Notes: generated from the sequence alone by a model not told the origin. A stretch of DNA of 64,000 nucleotides from Doryteuthis pealeii (GCA_023376005.1 CM042143.1:83418180-83482179), one strand, 5' to 3'. Shown: positions 9,831 to 20,654, counted from the stretch's first letter. A program made the numbers and translations.

Positions 9831-10672
9831 GCCGCGCTTGTATCACAGATATCCACGAAAATCTCTCGTTAACCGCTCCTATCATTCACTGTCCTCGGGA
9901 GGTCCTCTGCGTAGCATCCAGTATCTGGGCAGAGCAAGTCCATGTAGGTCTTTGCTGGACGACCCGCACTGGCGTGCCCATGTGCTGACTTTTACTGGAG
10001 GACGTCACTTATGAGCTCATCCTTGCTTTTCCAAAAGTGTCCAGCATGTTTGGGTTTGTCTCACTCGGGTGGTTTGCGTGATAGGAGGCAAGTGTCCGTA
10101 CAAGTGCTTTCTTGTAGAGTGTTGTTTCTACGATTTGTTTAATATCAGGCGTAGCGTCCTTGGGCAGTTCCCATCTTGCTTATTCTCTAGGCACCTCGTC
10201 AGGGTTCAAATGGTGCAGCCATACAGTAGCACTGATACAACTAAGGCTTGGAAGAGTTGTCGCTTTAACTTGTCAGTGATATCAGACTTCCATATGACTG
10301 TTAATCTGTCAATAGCAGACCATGCCTTCCTTATACGTGTATTAACATCGCTTTCTGTAAATGAGATAGTACTACCAAGGTACATGAATTGTTCCATTGG
10401 TTTTAGAAGCTTACCGTCGAGTATGGCGATGTCTCCTTTCTTTTTAAAATACAGGAACTCAGTTTTATGGGAGTTCACATAGAGGCCAGTGTTTCATGTT
10501 GTCTTCTCCAGGCGATGTATCAAGGATTCCGTTTGTTTAAGTGAATTTGCAAGAAGTGCCAGATCATCTTCGTAGTCGGCATCTGTGATAGTCTGTGCGG
10601 GATATCGCCCACTTCTTACCTTTTTTAGTGTGAGGCCTTTTTCTCTTATGGGATCTAATGATGTTCGACGTA
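9831..10672 (-). pseudogene. LINE reverse transcriptase, C-terminal half
   Basis: On the minus strand, from about 10672 downward, the frame reads IREKGLTLKKVRSGRYPAQT, TITDADYEDDLALLAN, then HKTEFLYF, MEQFMYLGSTISFTESDV, DRLTVIWKSDITDKLKR and FQALVVSVLLYGC. ADYEDD is the RT catalytic motif (the usual YADD/FADD with an E). YLGS and LLYGCT are typical of APE-type non-LTR retrotransposons. The last part (KSKDELISDVLQ, GRPAKTYMDLLC) lies in a shifted frame at 9835-10050. The 5' part of the element (endonuclease, RT palm start) is missing. Stops and frameshifts make it inactive. Confidence 0.85.
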
Positions 10673-10679
10673 AATCGGT

Positions 10680-11280
10680 ACTGACCCTTCAATTTGGAGG
10701 TGGGAATAATTTATCCATCATTGGAGAGTTTCCTGAATCTGATACAACAGATCTTATTTTGGAGACAAGGTTCTGCAAGGCTCACATGTTTCTCAGACTT
10801 CTGGACCTTATGGCTGCATGCATGGATCTGTTCTCCTTGGCTTATTTGCATATGAGTCCAATCCAATCTTATTTCGATCATGGTACATCCCTCGAATAGA
10901 CAATATCAAGATATTAGTGGTTTATTAACATAACACCTAGAATGGCGGAGAAGAAAGGGGAAAACTTCTATTTAGGAAGGAGTGAACGATTTTAATTAGC
11001 ATTTCGTTGATGCTTCTATTTAAAAAAGAATGAAGGATTTTAATCAACAACTCAAAGTTAACAGTGGTCCATGATTATACTGATGCTTCTATTAAGATGC
11101 AATTAATAATTATCTCCGTTAGATCGATAATTTGGATGATTGGAAGGCCCGACGAAAATATTGTTATAAATTGAAATGGACATTCTTTGTTTTCAACTTA
11201 GAGCATTTATGTGCATGCTCTAATAACAACCACGCTATTATGTGCCGTTATTCCTAAGTTATACACACAAATATTAGGAT
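10680..11280. other. Unassigned sequence between LINE fragments
   Basis: An open frame at 10585-10899 (+) is the shadow of the LINE plus unique sequence and has no recognisable domain. Nothing else is seen. Confidence 0.4.
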
Positions 11281-11284
11281 GACA

Positions 11285-11790
11285 GTTTGTGAGATGGGAG
11301 GTAAATGACAGTACAGCAGCTGTTTTGTAGGGTGCTACTTCTTAGATTTGTTCCAAACAGTATGCAGTATCCGCCTATAGTTTAAGTCTAGCCTGTACTC
11401 CAGGCGTTTCGTTAAAGTCAAAGTAGTGCAACTATACAGTAGTACCAACACGGCTACAGCTTGAAATAATTCTCGTTTTATCTTATCAGAGAGCTCAGAT
11501 TTCGATATTGTCGTTAACCCGTCAATATCAGTCCATACTTTACCTATGCATCTTTTGATATTGTTTTCAGTAAATAAGATATTACTACCGAGGTATATGA
11601 ACTGGTCTACTAATTTCAGAAGCTTGGTATCTTAATGATGTGATGCTAGCATCTTGATTAAAACATATGCACTGTTTTATCTGAATTCACATAGAGACCG
11701 ATGCCTCTTGCAGCCTGCTCCAGGCTCTGTATCAGATATTCAGCTTGAACTGGTGTATTTGCAATAAGCGCTAGATCATTCGCGTATAGA
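11285..11790 (-). pseudogene. Second LINE reverse transcriptase fragment, decayed
   Basis: Homologous to the 9831-10672 fragment but more decayed. On the minus strand, pieces such as YANDLALIANTPVQAEYLI, IGLYVNSDKT and KYGLILTG can still be read across many stops. The RT catalytic box is degraded (YAND). Confidence 0.75.
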
Positions 11791-11835
11791 AATAACAAAT
11801 AGAAATATAACATTATATTGATTAGCGAGCTGCTC

Positions 11836-12175
11836 TAGTAGAGCTATCCTCACCTAGTACCGCAAACTTGCTGCCTTGCGCCAGACTCGACTAAACTTAG
11901 AAAGAAGAGCTCCCTCCCCACACGAAAGAAAAAGGAGCACAAGAAAGGAAAAGATAAGGGTAAAAAGAGTTAATTTCCTTAAAAGACTAGTGATAGTAAT
12001 ATCAGTGTCTAGTAGACCGATCCTCACCTTGTATCCAAAACCTGTTGCCTTGTGCCAAACTCGATTAGGAGCCCCCCCCCAACCCGAAAGAAAAGGGAGT
12101 AAAAGAAAAGAGAAAGGAAGGGTAGAAAGAGTTAATTTACTTGAAAAGATTAGTGGTATTAATATCAGTGTAAAA
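11836..12175 (+). repeat. Two-unit tandem duplication (~165 bp)
   Basis: The block 'GATCCTCACC...TTGCCTTG.GCCA.ACTCGA...AGTTAATTT.CTT.AAAAGA' occurs twice in succession (from about 11845 and about 12015). It encodes nothing recognisable. Confidence 0.75.
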
Positions 12176-12345
12176 TAACTATACGGGCATTAGCAATATA
12201 CAAAGATGATTGTACGGCTGTCTCTCTGTTGGAGCTCGTATCTTGACATTACAGAATGTTTAATGACATCCGCGTTGAGGCAAATGACATTCACCTCTGT
12301 GCGCTTTCTGTCACTTGATACGGACAAACAGTTTTATCATCACCA

Positions 12346-12620
12346 TTATTTCTCTCCCCCCACTCCCTTTAACCCCCAACACTTCTTACCATCCACCGCG
12401 CACTCCGACAGACTCAGGTAGGTTGGCTGATGATGATAAAAAAAAAGAAAAAAAAAGAAAAAAGGAAAGAAAAGTAAAATGACCAAAAGAAAAAAAAATT
12501 GATGATGGTCATTGTGAGGGTGGGGCAACCCAAAAGAAAGTATGAAGGATTATTTTTATGGCACGACATTTTTGTTGTTGTGTCTGCGCCCCCCCCCCAC
12601 AAAAAACCGTAAAAAAATGG
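12346..12620. repeat. Purine-rich and homopolymer tracts
   Basis: A/G-rich runs at 12435-12500 and a C8-like run near 12590. The translated products here are low-complexity and not genes. Confidence 0.6.
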
Positions 12621-12904
12621 TGAGGCATCGTAAATAAATGCTTACCTCTGAATTTTTTGAGAACACACACAAACACTTACACATATACCTTATAGGCATT
12701 TTGCCGTGGAGTAGTGTTGAATCAGTTAGTCCTGAGTTCAATCTCATTAGATACCAAGGTTCAAGTCAAATCAAATCTAATTTCTATTGAAGTAAACTGA
12801 ATTTATGGTTTGGACCTCCACCGCACCCTTCACCCCCAACAACAAAAGAAAACAAAAAACAAAGGTGCTTCAAAATATTAAGCGATTCAAAAGTACTGAT
12901 AAAC

Positions 12905-13085
12905 ATTTAGGGCGTTCCACTGTGAGGTAATGATTAGCAAGCTAGTCTCACAGATCCATAACTACTGAATATCTACTAGTATAATAGTATTTTGCTCGTC
13001 ACAGAATATTGAGATTCGAATACTGATTATCGTTTCCTTTTGGCGTGAACAAAGGGTTAGCAAGCTAAACGAGCAAACCATTACC
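12905..13085 (+). mobile_element. SINE family D, copy 3, rearranged
   Basis: The A-box region 'GAGGTAATGATTAGCAAGC' and the segment 'CTAGTCTCACAGATCCATAA' are clear, followed by an insertion of unrelated sequence before a B-box-like 'GAGATTCGAATACTG'. A tail remnant appears at 13040-13060. Confidence 0.6.
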
Positions 13086-13491
13086 AGTGAAATCGAGTCT
13101 GACTGTGCCAATGGCTAATTTGCATATGTACCGTCCTCCGCCAATAAGACGACGAGCGATTCCTCCCTCACCCTCTTTTGTTCCCGCTTTGTTAGTTGTA
13201 TACAGATCGTTCTGCGTGTGGCTCAGAATTACACTTATTACTGGCGCTGGGTGTCCCATACATTTAGCCTTGTGTCCCAGCCAAGCAAAACTTAGTCAAT
13301 AATTTTACCGCTTCTGTTTGTTCTGTTTTTTTTTCTTCTTTAAAGTATTTTCTATATTTTATTTTATTTTTACTCGTTAAAATATTTTGAAATTGAATAT
13401 TTTATAGATTCTTGAGAATTATAAGTCAGCTTCAGCTTGTAATTTTCTCTAGTTGAAATTTACTCTAGTTGAAATTGTAAGTACGATATAA

Positions 13492-13528
13492 ACTATATAT
13501 ATATTTACCAACCCCTCCGCTTTTGTTT
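13492..13528 (-). mobile_element. SINE E tail fragment with TA run
   Basis: 'TATATATATTTACCAACCCC' followed by TCCGC is the complement of the E 3' end; only about 35 bp is present. Confidence 0.6.
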
Positions 13529-13571
13529 TGGCTCTACAAGAATCGGAATTCTGTTGATCTAAGCTGAAATG

Positions 13572-13730
13572 ACCAAGTCATGCTGAAAGATCACCCAAGT
13601 TAAGTAGCGGTGATCCTGTTCAGTACTTAGATGGGTGACTACTCAGTACTTAGATGGGTGACTACTTAGTAACAACAGTTACTATAAGCAGGTTCTGTAC
13701 AAGACAAAGTAGAATTTAATAAACAACAAC
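13572..13730 (+). mobile_element. 5S rRNA-derived SINE (family B), copy 1
   Basis: Family B begins with a 5S rRNA-like head. The 5S internal promoter elements are visible as 'CCAAGTTAAGTAGC' (A box) and 'TGGGTGAC' (C box). Real 5S genes read close to 'GAAGTTAAGC...TGGATGGGTGACC'. Here the block 'CAGTACTTAGATGGGTGACT' is duplicated in tandem (13621 and 13644). The short 3' part lacks the common tail. SINEs with 5S promoters (SINE3 type) are known from fish and some other animals. Confidence 0.85.
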
Positions 13731-13734
13731 ACGG

Positions 13735-13848
13735 GTAGGATGTGACACCAGGTTCGAAGTATGGCGCATCCAGCGAGGATCGAACTCAGTATTCAGTAGT
13801 AATGGATCTGCAAGATTAACTTGCTTACTATTTGGTGGAAGCGAGTGG
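13735..13848 (-). mobile_element. SINE family D, copy 4
   Basis: Minus-strand copy with B-box complement 'CAGCGAGGATCGAACTCAGT'. It lies head-to-head with the SINE E copy at 13850, so two tRNA-like Pol III promoters would face away from each other within a few bases. Confidence 0.8.
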
Positions 13849-13849
13849 T

Positions 13850-14043
13850 GTAATGGTTACTGTCGTAGGAAATGGTCACGGCGAGACGAATTCAAATCCT
13901 GGGCGCGGCTGCTTGCATTTCACATAGTGCTAATACCCATGAGAAATGTACAAATCCAACCATTCTCCCTTGACCTAAGGGTAAATAGTAGGGGAGACTG
14001 GCTCTTTAACCTTGGTATGGCAACCTGTCTAGGAGAAGGAAAT
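13850..14043 (+). mobile_element. SINE family E, copy 4, head and body
   Basis: The best-preserved E head: 'GTGTAATGGTTACTGTCGTA' with the B box in 'GAATTCAAATCCTGGGCG'. The body stops at 14043, where family A begins in opposite orientation. Confidence 0.85.
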
Positions 14044-14475
14044 TCTTTATCCAAACGTCAATCCTTGCTGGTTATATTATGCCTAAGACGTTTTGTTTTA
14101 TTATTTCTTGATGGGTAATCATTTTTTTAAAACTCAATTTCTTTTAAACTCATTTTTTTTCTATTTAACTCATAGATGTGACCCTAACAGGTACTACCAC
14201 TACGGGTCAGGGTGGACCTGAGAGTAATGGTGATAAAGGGGTACTCTACATTCCCCAAAGCTTCAGAGCTGGAACTTCACCATCAGATAGAGTTTAACGT
14301 CATAACTAGGACATTAAGACCCTCAGTCACTGCCTTCTAGAACATACATGATAAAAAGGGTTTGGACTTGCTATGAGGGCAATAGTGTTATGACAATCAT
14401 ATAGGTGCTAGGGCTTGACGTGACCAGCCGATTGATCGGAGGGGTCTCTCCGACCACCCGTCTAGCCTAAGTAAA
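14043..14475 (-). mobile_element. Family A element truncated at its tail
   Basis: Runs from 'CGTCAATCCTTGCTGGTTAT' to 'CGTCTAGCCTAAGTAA', complementary to the A consensus. The terminal ACGGCATG block is lost at the junction with SINE E. Confidence 0.85.
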
Positions 14476-15397
14476 CAACAAGAAGGAAATGTTCGAGTCC
14501 CACTCTAAGCAAAGACTGAACTACTGCATTTTCAGTTTTTTTAAGTACATCTTAGAGTGAATAAAACTTTAAAAGAATTCAATGTCGTTTCATTGCAACG
14601 AATACTGTCGTTGTTTGTAAGATAGAACTTGAATGTGATGGGTGATCTAACTAATCCGCTTTTCACGGCCTTAATTCTTATTTTCTAAGCCTCTAAAGTG
14701 TAAATATCATGGGGACATATAAATCATAATGTCATTTATTGCTAGGAAACCCCGTAAATCAACGGTCGACTTCATCACTTTGTGAAAAAAAAAAAAAGAA
14801 AAATGTTGAGTCTAATAAAATAGTATGACCATAAGCTTTAAAAATCAGATATCAGTTGTCATTAAAAGGATTAAGAGGATAATCACAGATAAACTTAGAG
14901 ATTAACAATAAGAATTTTTTTGTTTCCGGTCAGTTACGAAGCAACACGGAATATTTCTTTATTGGTATAAGTAATACGAAAAGCTTAATAGTGATTTGAG
15001 ATAAATTCATTGCGGTATATTTATTGCAGGTAAATTCATCGTATCGGATTATTTTTTATTATAATATAGAATCTCCCTAAACCTTTAACATTTTTTAAAT
15101 TAAATTCTTAAATGCGGAATTAAGCTACAAATAATATACCCATGATAAATTTATATGTTGAATTCGTCGCGGCACTCCTGGGTCGATGTCCTGGTCATGG
15201 CACCATTAAATGTGCCCCACATTAGCAGATGTCCCACCGTGGGTCGTCGGCTAAGAATGTATGACCCAAAGATAATCCCAGACATCCTAAGACGGTCCAG
15301 ATGACGAGAAGACGAAAGAAATTAACCCGGATAGAAGACTTAGTAGAAAGAGCAGAGACAGGTAAGAAGACAATAATGAGAGTAGAAAGAAGAATAG

Positions 15398-15400
<3 letters not shown>
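14476..15400. other. Unassigned AT-rich sequence
   Basis: No gene or recognised repeat. A simple A run lies at 14782-14800. Confidence 0.5.

Positions 15401-15457
<57 letters not shown>
15401..15457. repeat. (TA)n microsatellite
   Basis: About 28 uninterrupted TA units. The open frames crossing it are low-complexity. Confidence 0.95.
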
Positions 15458-15461
<4 letters not shown>

Positions 15462-15977
15462 AGTTTATTGGCAGTACTGAATTTAAAAAGGACGCGTAAA
15501 AGCATATGCATGTTGTAAAATAATTTTTTTTTCTTAAAAAGAAAAGTGAGGGTACCCTTAATAGATTTAAAATCTAAAATGAATTGATCTTTTTTTCGTT
15601 CAATGCTCATCAGAGAAAAAGTACATTGAAAAATGGTGTTATTGTGGTTTTGTTTTGTTTTTTTGTTTTTTGTTTTGTTGTAGACGATGGAATAGTCAGA
15701 GAGAAAACGAGAAAAGGATTTTTTTTCTCAATGGGACAAAGAATTCGTAAAACTAAGAAAACTTCGTTTTACGAATGTGTCAAATAGATCTGTTTGAAAA
15801 TGATTTATATTAGATAGGAATACTTGATATCTTATAACTGTCGGGAAAAAAACTCATAAGAAATGACCACACAAAAAATGTAAGTACAAAGGACGGTTGA
15901 AAGGCTCATAGATTGACGAAGATATTTTCATGGCGTGATCAAATACGCCCCCCCCCCACACCTTGTGGCACACACTT

Positions 15978-16236
15978 TATCTGGTATTGTAGTGCTTGGG
16001 TTCCATTTGTAAAAAAGGATTGCAATAATATCCTTTCTGTATATTTTTAATTTTATATTTATGGTTCTATACATTTTTTTATATATAATTTTATTTTATG
16101 TGTCCTTATTTAAAGATTACTCTTCTTGTTAAGAAGATTTTGTAAATCTTAATAAATAAAATTTGCAGTTAATTTTATTAATATTCTAAGTTGCTTGGAT
16201 TCCATTTGTAAAAAAAGGTAACCAATACCAGATATG
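15978..16236. repeat. Paired direct and inverted repeats around a 200-bp AT-rich core
   Basis: 'TTCCATTTGTAAAAAA' with an upstream TTG occurs at about 16000 and again at about 16200 in the same orientation. Outside them 'ATCTGGTATTG' (15979) and its complement 'CAATACCAGAT' (16225) face each other. Possibly a small transposon; class unknown. Confidence 0.5.
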
Positions 16237-16340
16237 ACATCATCATATGAAGTTTTCATCATATGAAGTTTTCAGCCTATGAATTTTCAGCCCTTACCCT
16301 TGTACAATGTACGCGATTTCCTAACCTCTAGGTATAAAAT

Positions 16341-16545
16341 TACGGTCAAGTCACACTGAAAGCACCTGTTCCCGCTAAATCACCGAAGTTAAGCAGCAAT
16401 GAGCCTGGTCAATACTTAATTGGGTGACCACTTAAGCAACAGCAGGTACTGTAAGATACTCGAGTTCTTTGTTAATCAAAATGACTCGATTCCGTATTAA
16501 ATGACCCGAAAAGGATTGATATGCCGTAAAACAAAACAACCAAAC
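16341..16545 (+). mobile_element. 5S rRNA-derived SINE (family B), full length
   Basis: The head contains 'TGAAAGCACCTGTTCCCGCT', 'CACCGAAGTTAAGCAGCAAT', 'GAGCCTGGTCAATACTTAAT' and 'TGGGTGACCA', a recognisable 5S rRNA order. After 'GGTACTGTAAG' comes the body, and then the common tail 'GATTGATATGCCGTAAAACA' with an (AAACC)-like end. This tail is shared with families A and G. Confidence 0.9.
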
Positions 16546-16732
16546 AGTGTAGGTATTAAATAATCCTAGACAGGTTGACACGCCGTTAATCAATGAAATT
16601 CTGGGACAGATTCAAATACGCCATTTTATAAAATATCGTTCGCAGTGTCATTCTGAATCAATTGTTACAAAGCAAAGTGATCTTTCTTCTTTTTTTTAAT
16701 TTTTGTTATTAAATTATCATCACAAAAATTTT

Positions 16733-16990
16733 CATCTATATATTAATACTCGTGTTCCTTAATTGTACTACCGTTATCGTCATTCAACACTTGCTGGTTA
16801 AAAATGAGACAGTCCAAATCGTCCAAGATGAAATGCAAAAATGCAAGTCCGAACTATCTGGCGTTGATTATCTGCGGAATTCTTATTTCTCATGAGTGTC
16901 GTCACCCCTGCTAAATAATGGACCATTCCGTTTTTTTTATAAAGAAATGGAGGGAAGAAAAGGGACATGCTACACAGAAAAATTATAAGA

Positions 16991-17056
<66 letters not shown>

Positions 17057-17272
17057 AATAACGCTAATCTGTTTCATTCGAACATCATTAAAGAATAACA
17101 AGAAGGAAAGAAAGAAAAAAAGAGTGAGAGAAAATGTAGAAAATATAATAATCTTGATTTATTAAGATTATTATATTTTCTACATATTAAGGTATTTGGC
17201 AATAGCTCTTTAAACATATCAAACGTTATAATGATTAAATTATCATCCTGTGGTATATCCACAGGTCCTGCT
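16733..17272 (-). mobile_element. Family F element, copy 2, with internal (GA)n and palindrome
   Basis: The F 3' end is at 16735-16760 (complement of 'CGAGTATTAATATATAGAT') and the 5' end near 17250-17272 ('GTGGTATATCCACAGGTCCT'). The middle pyrimidine tract has become a (GA)n array (16994-17055). A perfect palindrome at about 17132-17186 (arms 'TGTAGAAAATATAATAATCT'...) interrupts the 5' part. Confidence 0.8.
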
Positions 17273-17279
17273 CGTATTC

Positions 17280-17830
17280 TATTAACCTACATCACATGTT
17301 CAGCAGAGCAAAGAGTGAAAGTTTCTCGTTCTCTTACAAATGAGTTAAATTGTCTGGCGTATTTAACTTTATTGAATGGTATCAAAACTATGAGCCTTTT
17401 CTTTTTGTTGTTAGTGAATAATCCCTGTGATGCAATGGTGACCCTTTTGCCTTTCTTTTTTTTTTTGGTTAAGTAGGCTAATGCGTTTTTATCTAAAAGC
17501 CACAAAAGAAAAATGTCTACCTCCAAAAAAGATACAAACGAAGCGTGGCTATTCATTATCCTTTTATTAAAGCAATCATTGCTTTTATTTTTGTTTGTTA
17601 AGTGAGACATCAAGAAATTGATACGCTTGAATACCCCCCCCCCAAAAAAAAAAAAAAAAAAAATGGGGTGTCTTCGACAAGGAGACCGAAGAGAGACGTG
17701 ACAAACAGAATTTAAAAAATAGGGTATCGTTGTTTTTACCGTCTGAAACTAATTTATCATTTCAAGGACTGAATTATATTTTTGTACTTTTTTTTTACCT
17801 TACCTCATATTCTAATATAGGTTTCCTATA
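17280..17830. other. Unassigned sequence
   Basis: Includes a C-run/A-run at 17634-17665. The overlapping frames at 17231-17613 have no recognisable domain. Confidence 0.45.
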
Positions 17831-17834
17831 TGTA

Positions 17835-18107
17835 TATATATTTACCAATTCCTCCGCATGAGTAAGATATGACACTCAATTTCTTAAGCGGAGTTTAACA
17901 GGTTTAAATTAAGAGTTTTCTTTCTCCTAGACTGGTTGCCATACCAAGGTTAAAGAGCTCAATCTGCCCTACTATTTACCCATAGATGGAGAGAAAAATT
18001 GGATTCATACCTTTCCCAATGGTATTAGCGCTATGTGAAATGCAAACAGCCTCGTCCTGGATTTGAACTCTTCTCGATGTTTCCATTTCCTACGACGGTA
18101 ACCATGA
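17835..18107 (-). mobile_element. SINE family E, copy 5, truncated by family F
   Basis: Tail at 17835-17870 ('TATATTTACCAATTCCTCCG'), body complete. The head is cut inside its A-box region ('ACGACGGTAACCAT') exactly where F copy 3 starts. Confidence 0.85.
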
Positions 18108-18608
18108 CCTGTGGATATACCATAGTATGATAATTTAATCATTACAACGTTTTATATATTTACTTAAGAGCTATTGCTAAATACTTCAATGTAGGAAGTA
18201 TAATCTTGACTTAACTCTCACTTTTTTTCTTTCTTCTTTTCATCTTTTTTTATGTTCGATTGAAACAGATTAGCGTCATCACTTGTGCACGCCCACTCCC
18301 TCTATATATCTCTCCTCTGATTTCTTTTTTTTTCTTTCTTTCTTTCTTTCTTATCATATTTTTTCTGTGTGGTATCTCCTTTTTCGTCCCTTTCTTTCTT
18401 TCTAATAAAAACAAAATGGTCCATTATTTAGTTCAGGTGACGACCCTCATAAGAAATAAGAATTCGGCAGATAAGCTACACCAGATAATAAGGATTTACA
18501 TTTTTTCATTTCATTTTGGACAATTTCGATGCTCTAATTTTTAATCAGGGCTGTTGCAAGATGATAACGGTCGTGCAATTAAGGAACACGAGTATTAATA
18601 TATAGATA
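18108..18608 (+). mobile_element. Family F element, copy 3
   Basis: Begins 'GACCTGTGGATATACCATAG' and ends 'CGAGTATTAATATATAGATA'. Full length relative to the other copies, with (TTTC)n in the middle. Confidence 0.85.
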
Positions 18609-18707
18609 ATAGTGAAAATGCTGAATCTAAAATGCAACAATCGGACAGAAATAAGTTTACAAAAGAATGACTGTAATAATAAAGAGTGTAGGTATTTACA
18701 CAGTCCA

Positions 18708-18815
18708 TTCGACACAAGGTCACAAATATGGGGCATTCAGCAAGGATCTAACGCATTATTTAGTAGAAATGGATCTGCGAGACTAACTTGTTAACCATAA
18801 CACCATGATGTGTCG
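18708..18815 (-). mobile_element. SINE family D, copy 5
   Basis: Minus-strand head and body ('CAGCAAGGATCTAACGCATT', 'TGGATCTGCGAGACTAACTT'). Confidence 0.75.
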
Positions 18816-19015
18816 CCTTAATAATAAAGAGTCTATCAACCGAGATTGCCGTGCTAAAAAGCTGCAATACAAAAGGAAAATGCCTAATGAATAAAAGCAA
18901 CAACAATAATAAAATATACTAAAATTAGTAATTAAATGATAATACTAAAAATAATAATCTAAAAGCTATAATAAGATAGACTAAAACTATTAATGAAATA
19001 GCATTAAAGATTCTA

Positions 19016-19060
<45 letters not shown>

Positions 19061-19140
19061 TAGAAATATCGCAATGATCATCTGTTTAAAGGATCTCTCT
19101 GGTGATCGTAAAAATATATAAACAAACGTATGTATTTACG
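18816..19140. repeat. AT-rich tract with (TA)n palindrome
   Basis: At 19018-19066 'TTCTAATATA' and its complement flank a TA run. The rest is A/T-rich with repeated 'ATAATACTAAAA'-like motifs; no gene. Confidence 0.6.
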
Positions 19141-19215
19141 GCAGCTGTCAAATTGCCGAGAGGTTAACAAATCGGGCGGGTTTCACTCATGGTCAGAGGT
19201 AGTAGTTGTGTCTAG

Positions 19216-19258
19216 CCACACTGAAGAGACGTGAAACGTCGAAACACGGTGTCTGTGG
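19216..19258 (+). ncRNA. Type I hammerhead ribozyme with intact core
   Basis: In order: helix I 5' strand CCACA (19216-19220); core CTGAAGA (19221-19227, CUGANGA); helix II GACGT/ACGTC with a GAA loop (19228-19240); GAA (19241-19243); helix III ACA/TGT with a CGG loop (19244-19252); cleavage nucleotide C (19253); helix I 3' strand TGTGG (19254-19258). C3, U4, G5, A6, G8, A9, G12, A13, A14, the A15.1-U16.1 pair and C17 are all present, so self-cleavage after 19253 is plausible. Helix III is very short, as in metazoan retrozyme or satellite ribozymes that act as dimers. Upstream (19155-19195), 'TTGCCGAGAGGTTAAC' and 'GGGTTTCACTCATGG' resemble decayed tRNA A and B boxes. (TA)n follows at 19266. 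Confidence 0.85.
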
Positions 19259-19463
19259 ATGACTTATATATATATATATATATATATATAGTAAAAATAT
19301 ATAACAAAAGACTTAGAATTTTTGCATTATAGTCTATTTCAAGGAAGCTTAGACAAAGTGTATAACTCCCAAATCATCAGATTGAGCTCTGCAAACTGCA
19401 ACAGGTTAAAAAAAACCCCAAAAAACTCCTATGTCGTAAGGAAGATTTCTTCTCTGGACTTTT

Positions 19464-19498
<35 letters not shown>

Positions 19499-19609
19499 GG
19501 ATTAAAAAATTACGAACGAATCTTACTACAAATTTCATGTTATTGATGACGGGACGGTGGTAAACAGTGAAATAATTATTTTTCAATATAATTTTATGTC
19601 TTGACATTA

Positions 19610-20010
19610 AATCTTATAATAATGGAGATTCGGAGTCTGTCTAACTGAAACTATGTCACTGCTTACGTCACAATGCCCTCAGGAATTGTGTAATTTTATC
19701 AATGAGTATTTAATTTATAGTAAAAAAAACATTAATCCATTGAATAAATCTGATTTATTAACGATGTCTCTATGAAAATCCTAGTTAGATTTGTCTCAAA
19801 ACAGCCCATGTTATCAGCATGTTTAAAATCCTGCAATGTGTCTTATATATCCCTAAGAAATAAACGTTTACATACTATATGGTGTGGTCAATTTGCATAC
19901 TGGCTTTAACAAAATCGGGTTTGATAAATAATTCCTTGGTGTTATTGATCTCTAATATTATTGTTTTATTCTCTAATGTATTAAAACCAATGCTACGAAC
20001 GATTTTTTTT
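19610..20010 (+). mobile_element. Family I repeat, copy 1
   Basis: Shares ordered blocks with 56865-57210: 'TATAATAATGGAGATT', an 'ACTATGTCACT' block, 'GTCACAAT', 'CAATTTGCATACTGG', and 'GTGTTATTGATCTCTAAT'. Non-coding; class unknown. Confidence 0.65.
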
Positions 20011-20132
20011 TTTATATAGAAACCAATTAAAATATAATTAAAATAAACGTAATCTTTTTATATGCGTTTTTATTTGATTTCGTTAGTCTTTCTAATTCAA
20101 TATATTTCATTACATTAAAACTTAATACTTAC

Positions 20133-20267
20133 ACCTGGTGGGGAGCGCATATTTTTGCTAGTTTCAGTAACGTTTGTCCATAAATTCCTTATTTTTTCTT
20201 TCTTCTCCAAGACAACATCTTTCTCCATTGGCAACAAGTTTCCATATTCATAGGAAAGGAAATGAAA
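20133..20267 (-). CDS. Candidate internal exon of an unidentified host gene
   Basis: On the minus strand, an acceptor 'TTGATGTGTTGCAG' is followed by exactly 135 open bases (45 codons, phase 0 to phase 0) and then the strong donor 'GGT|GTAAGTATT' at 20132. An alternative donor is CAG|GTGTAAG, two bases earlier. The peptide starts FHFLSYEYGN, includes LPMEKDVVLEKKEKIRNLW and ends KNMRSPPG. It is charged, of normal composition, and unlike any transposon here. It is not part of any repeat family I found. I do not recognise the protein. If real, the gene runs on the minus strand and the flanking repeats are intronic. Confidence 0.5.
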
Positions 20268-20334
20268 CTGCAACACATCAAATATTTATTTAAAATCTTT
20301 TTCTCACGGTTAATATAGCTGTAATGGGGAGACG

Positions 20335-20450
20335 ATTCTAGGTGTGGCGCTCCACCTCAGACGCAAAAACAATCTCCCTGGTCTAGCGCTAGTGAAAAGA
20401 GACGCCCTTGTTGTCCAGCTGATACCAACAATAGGCAACTCCCCTGCAAT
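20335..20450 (+). mobile_element. SINE family C, body only
   Basis: 'GTGTGGCGCTCCACCTCAGA', 'AATCTCCCTGGTCTAGCGCT' and a degraded terminal hairpin; no tRNA head. Confidence 0.75.
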
Positions 20451-20518
20451 TACAGTAATTGTTAGCACCAACAGATCAATAGATGCACAGGTACTTAAAT
20501 AAAGGGTGCATCAAAATT

Positions 20519-20620
20519 ATTACCAGCTGTTGCTTAAACGGTCACCCATTTAAGTATTGTACAGGCTCTTTGCTGCTTAACTTCGGGAACCGGTGCTTTC
20601 AACATGACTTAACCGTAAGC
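20519..20620 (-). mobile_element. 5S rRNA-derived SINE (family B), head
   Basis: Complement of 'TGAAAGCACCGGTTCCCGAA', 'GTTAAGCAGCAAAGAGCC' and 'AATACTTAAATGGGTGACC'. About 10 bp is missing in the 5S region before the A box. On its 3' side it does not carry the common tail. Confidence 0.85.
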
Positions 20621-20654
20621 CTAAATCGGGTTGTTATCATTTTCCGTTAGTTTT

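Noticed and set aside
10069..10482. 137-residue plus-strand frame
   Set aside because: It is the antisense shadow of the LINE reverse transcriptase on the minus strand.
15170..15290. GC-richer island as a possible exon or promoter
   Set aside because: No open frame of note and no splice sites; similarity to SINE-type text is too weak to assign.
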